A DNA stretch of 64,000 nt from DTU019 sp050949825 (GTDB taxonomy: Bacteria > Bacillota > Syntrophomonadia > Syntrophomonadales > Syntrophomonadaceae), in contig JBMNGL010000013.1 in assembly GCA_050949825.1 (NCBI GenBank), positions 1 through 64,000 on the forward strand, given 5' to 3'. The position numbers and the translations under genes are program-made. How positions within the stretch are numbered: the stretch's first letter is position 1; each line of letters starts with the position of its first letter. Below, one piece after another: positions 60,139-64,000 of this stretch. A model generated the notes under the pieces. That model was given only the letters and a program-made list of their open reading frames with translations. It made no database searches and was not told where the DNA came from.

Positions 60139-60966
60139 TCAGACGAAGGCTTTTATTATCATGGGTATTACTGCTTTGGCTACGGCTGCATTGGAGCCGC
60201 CGGAGAGGATGAAAAGCACGGGCTTGCCCCGGGAAAAGTCATGGATTTTCCGGGCGAAATGTTCAAAAGCGGTTTCTGTTAGAGCAAATGCTCCATAATC
60301 ATTATGATGCGAGTCATGACCGAAAATGACCATTAATAATTCATAGTCCCAGCTGCGCTCCAACACCCGGTCAATGGCTTGAAGAAAGTCGTTGTCTGTG
60401 GCCGATAATGGCAGACCTATGTCATAGTTGTTGAGTTTGTCATCTTGCTGACCCAATTTGTATTGAGAATGGAAATTGATATGGATGACCCCGGGATCTT
60501 TCCCCAACAGATTACGGGTGCCGTCACCGAAATGGGGGTCAACATCTATTATCATGATGTTTCCCGCTCCCAACTGGCGCAGTTTCATTACCGCCATGGC
60601 CGCATCGTTATAATAACAAAAACCCCAGAATTCACGGCGCGAGGCGTGATGTCCGGCAGTCCCTACAAAACAGAAGGCAAAGTCCAGCTCACCGCGGGAG
60701 AGCATTTCAGCGGCCTGCACTACTCCGGCGGCGGAAAGCAGAGCTACCTGGTGATAGCCCTCATAACGAACCCGCTGAATGTGGCCGGGTTCGTGGCATA
60801 AAGCCAATAGTTTTTCTATATCATCACTGAGCCGGGGTGTAAAATGGGTGATGCGGTTAGTCGCTATCAGGTCTTGCAGTGCCTCGAAGCCCGGCTTAAC
60901 TCTGTGGCGCAGAATCGGATGTCCCTTTTCAGCAAAATCAGGATGATACCATACGCCTGCTCTCAT
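60139..60966 (-). CDS. Histone-deacetylase-family enzyme
   Basis: A 275-aa member of the bacterial histone deacetylase/acetylpolyamine amidohydrolase/AcuC superfamily. Motifs are FVGTAGHHASRREFWGFCYY (active His pair), IIDVDPHFGDGTRNLL (zinc Asp and His), IFGHDSHHNDYGAF (second Asp) and LSGGSNAAV. Two invariant zinc ligands are visible. The ATG at 60966 with an AGAAGGTG site is preferred. The substrate is probably a small acetylated amine or acetyl-lysine protein; no acetyltransferase partner is nearby. Confidence 0.88.
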   Translation of the reverse strand: MRAGVWYHPDFAEKGHPILRHRVKPGFEALQDLIATNRITHFTPRLSDDIEKLLALCHEPGHIQRVRYEGYHQVALLSAAGVVQAAEMLSRGELDFAFCFVGTAGHHASRREFWGFCYYNDAAMAVMKLRQLGAGNIMIIDVDPHFGDGTRNLLGKDPGVIHINFHSQYKLGQQDDKLNNYDIGLPLSATDNDFLQAIDRVLERSWDYELLMVIFGHDSHHNDYGAFALTETAFEHFARKIHDFSRGKPVLFILSGGSNAAVAKAVIPMIIKAFV

Positions 60967-61084
60967 ATTATTCACCTTCTCCCTGGTCATTTCTTATTAT
61001 TGCCCTATATATAGAGTATACTGTATTTTCCCCTACAGCACTGGCTTTGAAGCAAACATCTTCCATTTTGGAGCAAGCACGGGT

Positions 61085-61136
61085 TACACGGATGACACGG
61101 GGACGGGGGTGACAACAACCCCGTGTCACCCGTGTA
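61085..61136. repeat. Long inverted repeat upstream of the deacetylase-like gene
   Basis: TACACGG-AT-GACACGGGG pairs with CCCCGTGTC-A-CCCGTGTA. Arms are 16-17 bases with one small bulge. No T-run follows on either side, so a transcription terminator is unlikely; it may be a REP-like element or protein site. Confidence 0.6.
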
Positions 61137-61271
61137 TGATGCCCCGGTTTGCTTTGAAAGGCTGGATATTTTGGCTATATTGTGCATAATAGGGTATGAA
61201 GGCCGAAGCCCCGTGAATAAATTTTCATTGGGTTTAATTTATTAAATTAAAGTAAAAGGGAGGAAATTATT

Positions 61272-61454
61272 ATGGCCAAAATAAAAATAACTATGGAAGC
61301 GGTAGTCGAGTATGAATTTTACCCCACCGATTATCCGGAAGATATGACCGCGGAGAAGGTAGCTGAAATGGATTGCAAGGAATATGCGACCGACCCCGGC
61401 CAATTCCTCGGTGGAGCCAAAGAAATCAATTTTGGTTTTCAAGTAGAAGAGTAG
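61272..61454 (+). CDS. Small acidic hypothetical protein
   Basis: A 60-aa acidic protein with a strong GGGAGG ribosome site. MAKIKITMEAVVEYEFYPTD begins a beta-strand pattern; DMTAEKVAEMDCKEYATDPG forms a helix and FGFQVEE a last strand. It is a free-standing gene with a likely promoter just upstream (TTTAATTTATTAAATTAAAG). Function unknown; I have not placed it in a family. Confidence 0.65.
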   Translation: MAKIKITMEAVVEYEFYPTDYPEDMTAEKVAEMDCKEYATDPGQFLGGAKEINFGFQVEE

Positions 61455-61503
61455 CTTGCGCAGATATTGCAGTCTTTTACATAGATTATGCTAGGAGATC
61501 ATC

Positions 61504-62355
61504 ATGAAATTCAGCCTGGTTATGGCTACACTGAACCGCTTTGATCAACCCAGGCGTTTCCTGGAACACCTCGACAAGCAGAGCTATCGTGATTTTGAGC
61601 TCATTGTGGTTGACCAGAATCCCGATGATCGGTTGGTCGACCTGATTTGTCATTATAAAACGCGTTTTCCCATTAGTCATATCCGCAGCAACACCGTTGG
61701 GGTATCGTTGGCGCGGAATCTGGGTTTGCAGCATGTCAATGGCGATTTGGTGGGATTTCCTGATGATGATTGCTGGTATGGGGAAAGGCTTTTGGAGCAG
61801 GTTGTGGCACATTTTGAAAGCCACCCGGAATGGGACGGGCTATCAGGACGAACCATAGATGCCCGAGGCATCACCAGCCTGGGGCGCTACGACCGCGAAG
61901 CAGGCCGGCTTAACCGTTACAACATTTGGACGCGGACCAATACCAACACCATTTTCCTGCGCCTCGCGATGATCGCATCCCTGGCAGGCTTTAATACTGC
62001 GCTGGGATTGAATATTGATGGGATATGGGGGGGCGCTGAGGATGTCGAATATGTCTTGCAGGCGGTGGAGAAGGATTATTACATTCAGTACTTGCCTGAT
62101 CTGACCATTTACCACGAAAACCCGGTGCCGGTTTACGATGCTAAAGCCCTGCTTCGCGCTCGCTCCTACGGTGCCGGTATGGGGGGAGTTTTAAGAGCCT
62201 ACCGCTACCCGCTGTGGTTTGTTGCCAACACCTGGGGCCGCGCCCTGGCGGGATGTGGGTTTTACCTGCTATCCTGCAACAAGCCGAAAGCTTTGTATCA
62301 TTGGCAAACCCTGCTGGGGCGTATAACGGGTTGGGCACAATGGCCGCCGGGATAA
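61504..62355 (+). CDS. Family 2 glycosyltransferase
   Basis: A 283-aa GT-A fold glycosyltransferase. FSLVMATLNRFDQPRRFLEH is the nucleotide-binding start, FELIVVDQNPDD follows, GVSLARNLGLQHVNGDLVGF leads to FPDDDCWYG (DxD metal motif near residue 90), and GGAEDVEYVLQA is the ED(Y) acceptor motif. The tail (LWFVANTWGRALAGCGFYLL) may be membrane-associated. ATG behind AGGAGATC. The acceptor is unknown. It stands between a small gene and htpG. Confidence 0.9.
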   Translation: MKFSLVMATLNRFDQPRRFLEHLDKQSYRDFELIVVDQNPDDRLVDLICHYKTRFPISHIRSNTVGVSLARNLGLQHVNGDLVGFPDDDCWYGERLLEQVVAHFESHPEWDGLSGRTIDARGITSLGRYDREAGRLNRYNIWTRTNTNTIFLRLAMIASLAGFNTALGLNIDGIWGGAEDVEYVLQAVEKDYYIQYLPDLTIYHENPVPVYDAKALLRARSYGAGMGGVLRAYRYPLWFVANTWGRALAGCGFYLLSCNKPKALYHWQTLLGRITGWAQWPPG

Positions 62356-62473
62356 ATTCGGCAGAAGCGGAACTGCCCGGCATCGTTTTAGTTTAATAAT
62401 TTGGATATTTATTATTTTGAGCTCTTGTTTTAGGGTTTACTATAGTATTTGATTTTTTAGAGGTGAGATACTG

Positions 62474-64000
62474 ATGGAGAAAACTCAATTCAAAACGGAA
62501 TCCAGGCGGCTGTTGGATCTGATGATCAATTCGGTCTACACCAACCGGGAGATCTTTTTGCGCGAGTTGATTTCCAATGCCAGCGATGCCATTGACAAGT
62601 TGTATTTCCGTTCTTTAACCGATGAAAAGGTAGGGATGAGCAGGGCGGATTTCGCCATTCAGATTGAAATTGATAAGGAAAAGCGTACCCTGACCATATC
62701 TGATAATGGCTGCGGCATGACTGCCGCTGAACTGGAAAGCAATCTGGGGACTATCGCCAATAGCGGATCTCTGGCCTTTATGCAGGAGATTGAGAACAGC
62801 GGGGTTGCGGACGTTGATATCATTGGCCAGTTTGGGGTCGGTTTTTATTCCGCTTTTATGGTCAGCAAACGGGTGGTGGTTATCACCCGGGCTTATGGAG
62901 CTGATGAAGCCTTTCAATGGGAGTCGGAAGGCTTGGATGGGTATTTGATTACTCCTGCCAATAAGACAGGGGTGGGAACCGAGGTCATACTCACCCTCAA
63001 GGATAATAGCGAAGCGGACAATTATGACGAGTTTATGGACCAGTATCGCATCCAGGCCATTGTCAAGAAGTATTCGGATTATATCCGCTATCCCATCAAA
63101 ATGGAGCTGGAAAAGCGGCGCCCCCTGGAAGGCCAGGAAGGCGAGTTCGAAAGCTATAGGGAAACCGAAACGCTCAATAGTATGGTCCCCATCTGGCGGA
63201 AGAACAAAAGCGAAATAAGCGATGAGGATTACCATTATTTCTATAGAGACAAGTTTTTCGATTTCGACAATCCGCTGCGGGTGATTCATAGCAATATTGA
63301 GGGGAAGGCCACTTATAATGCGCTTATGTTCATTCCTGCTCGCACCCCCTATAATTATTACAGCAAGGAGTATGAAAAGGGCTTGCAGCTGTATTCAAAC
63401 GGGGTTTTGATTATGGAAAAATGCGGCGACCTTTTGCCGGACCATTTCAGCTTCGTAAGGGGACTGGTGGATTCGCAGGACTTGTCGCTGAATATTTCCC
63501 GGGAGATGCTGCAGCATGACCGCCAGTTGAGGCTTATTGCCACCAACCTGGAGAAGAAGATCAAGAGCGAATTGCTGGATATGTTGAACAATGAGCGCGA
63601 AACCTATGAGAGGTTTTTTGCGAGCTTCGGGCTGCAATTGAAATGGGGTGTTTACAAGGACTTTGGCGCCCAACGGGAGTTGCTGAAGCCGCTTTTGATG
63701 TTCTATTCTTCGCATGAGAAAAAACTGGTTACGGTTGACGAGTATATCAGTCGCATGCCGGAAGAACAGAAATATATTTACTATGCCAGCGGAGACAGCG
63801 TGGATAAAATCGACCGCTTGCCCCAGACCGAGCTGCTCAAGGACAAGGGGTTTGAAATCCTCTATTTGACCGATGATGTGGATGAGTTTGCCCTGAGGAT
63901 CTTGCATGACTATGACGGCAAAGAGTTCCGCTCCGTTTCCAGCGGCGATCTGGGCCTGGAAGATGAAGCGGAAACGCAATCAGCACAGGAACAGGCCCAG
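62474..64000 (+). CDS. htpG: Hsp90 chaperone HtpG, cut by window end
   Basis: The first 509 codons of HtpG are open to the window edge. The N-terminal ATPase domain shows NREIFLRELISNASDAIDKL, LTISDNGCGM, LGTIANSGSLAFM and IGQFGVGFYSAFM. The middle domain contains NPLRVIHSNIEGKATYNALM and the catalytic-loop region QDLSLNISREMLQ. ATG at 62474 behind AGAGGTGAG. The family is about 620-640 aa, so roughly 110-130 residues lie beyond the window. ATP-dependent folding of client proteins in the cytosol. Confidence 0.97.
   Translation, partial: MEKTQFKTESRRLLDLMINSVYTNREIFLRELISNASDAIDKLYFRSLTDEKVGMSRADFAIQIEIDKEKRTLTISDNGCGMTAAELESNLGTIANSGSLAFMQEIENSGVADVDIIGQFGVGFYSAFMVSKRVVVITRAYGADEAFQWESEGLDGYLITPANKTGVGTEVILTLKDNSEADNYDEFMDQYRIQAIVKKYSDYIRYPIKMELEKRRPLEGQEGEFESYRETETLNSMVPIWRKNKSEISDEDYHYFYRDKFFDFDNPLRVIHSNIEGKATYNALMFIPARTPYNYYSKEYEKGLQLYSNGVLIMEKCGDLLPDHFSFVRGLVDSQDLSLNISREMLQHDRQLRLIATNLEKKIKSELLDMLNNERETYERFFASFGLQLKWGVYKDFGAQRELLKPLLMFYSSHEKKLVTVDEYISRMPEEQKYIYYASGDSVDKIDRLPQTELLKDKGFEILYLTDDVDEFALRILHDYDGKEFRSVSSGDLGLEDEAETQSAQEQAQ

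Noticed and set aside
1..64000. CRISPR array, tRNA or rRNA genes
   Set aside because: No regularly spaced repeats and no tRNA cloverleaf or rRNA words were noticed on reading either strand; a tRNA search program could still find one.

Overview
The window looks like a chromosome segment of a low-to-moderate GC Firmicute of the class Clostridia. Supporting signs are strong AGGAGG-type ribosome sites, TTG/GTG starts, a Siphovirus-type prophage with serine recombinases, and dispersed REP-like palindromes. The species cannot be named from sequence alone; a syntrophic or Peptococcaceae/Syntrophomonadaceae-like host is only a guess.

Positions 1 to about 29,200 are one HK97-like siphoprophage read on the + strand. 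The order is: end of the replication module (VRR-NUC nuclease, SNF2 helicase, late regulator), a structured RNA with terminator, an orphan antitoxin and a repressor-like gene, HNH endonuclease and a cos-like region (split by a VapBC-type pair), ParB-methyltransferase, and an unusual amidoligase / gamma-glutamylcyclotransferase / amidoligase-like cluster. Then come TerS (frameshifted), TerL, portal, ClpP-like protease, capsid, connectors, major tail protein, tail chaperone, tape measure, tail proteins, holin and amidase. The tail chaperone has an A AAA AAC slippery site, and a group II intron sits inside its frameshift extension. A Phd/RelE pair lies before the tape measure and a HigA-like gene lies after the amidase.

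Positions 29,387 to 36,537 hold an operon of serine recombinases: one broken by a single-base insertion, one intact, and one long gene that fuses two complete recombinases yet keeps an internal ribosome site. Next come cargo and insertion sequences: an IS110-family element, an IS256-family element, and an Abi_2 HEPN protein (minus strand) preceded by two promoter-hairpin units with compensatory base changes. At 41,757 lies a site resembling the recombinase/yifB junction at 46,845. Between these two sites are a ParB-like gene, a three-gene Tn552/TnsBC-like transposon (DUF6431-type zinc protein, DDE transposase, ExeA-like ATPase) and the frameshifted C-terminal half of another recombinase. The simplest reading is two related elements integrated in tandem into the same chromosomal site, the second largely deleted by the transposon.

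From about 46,865 the window is host chromosome: the 3' part of yifB/comM (interrupted by the mobile DNA), dprA, a truncated copy of the transposon end, a YkvI-like transporter, a CBS membrane protein, a DUF218 protein, a ketopantoate-reductase-like enzyme, a nitroreductase, a PocR-PAS histidine kinase, an LTA-synthase-like enzyme, a histone-deacetylase-like enzyme, a glycosyltransferase and the first 509 codons of htpG. Two families of short palindromic repeats are scattered between these genes. No tRNA, rRNA or CRISPR array was seen.
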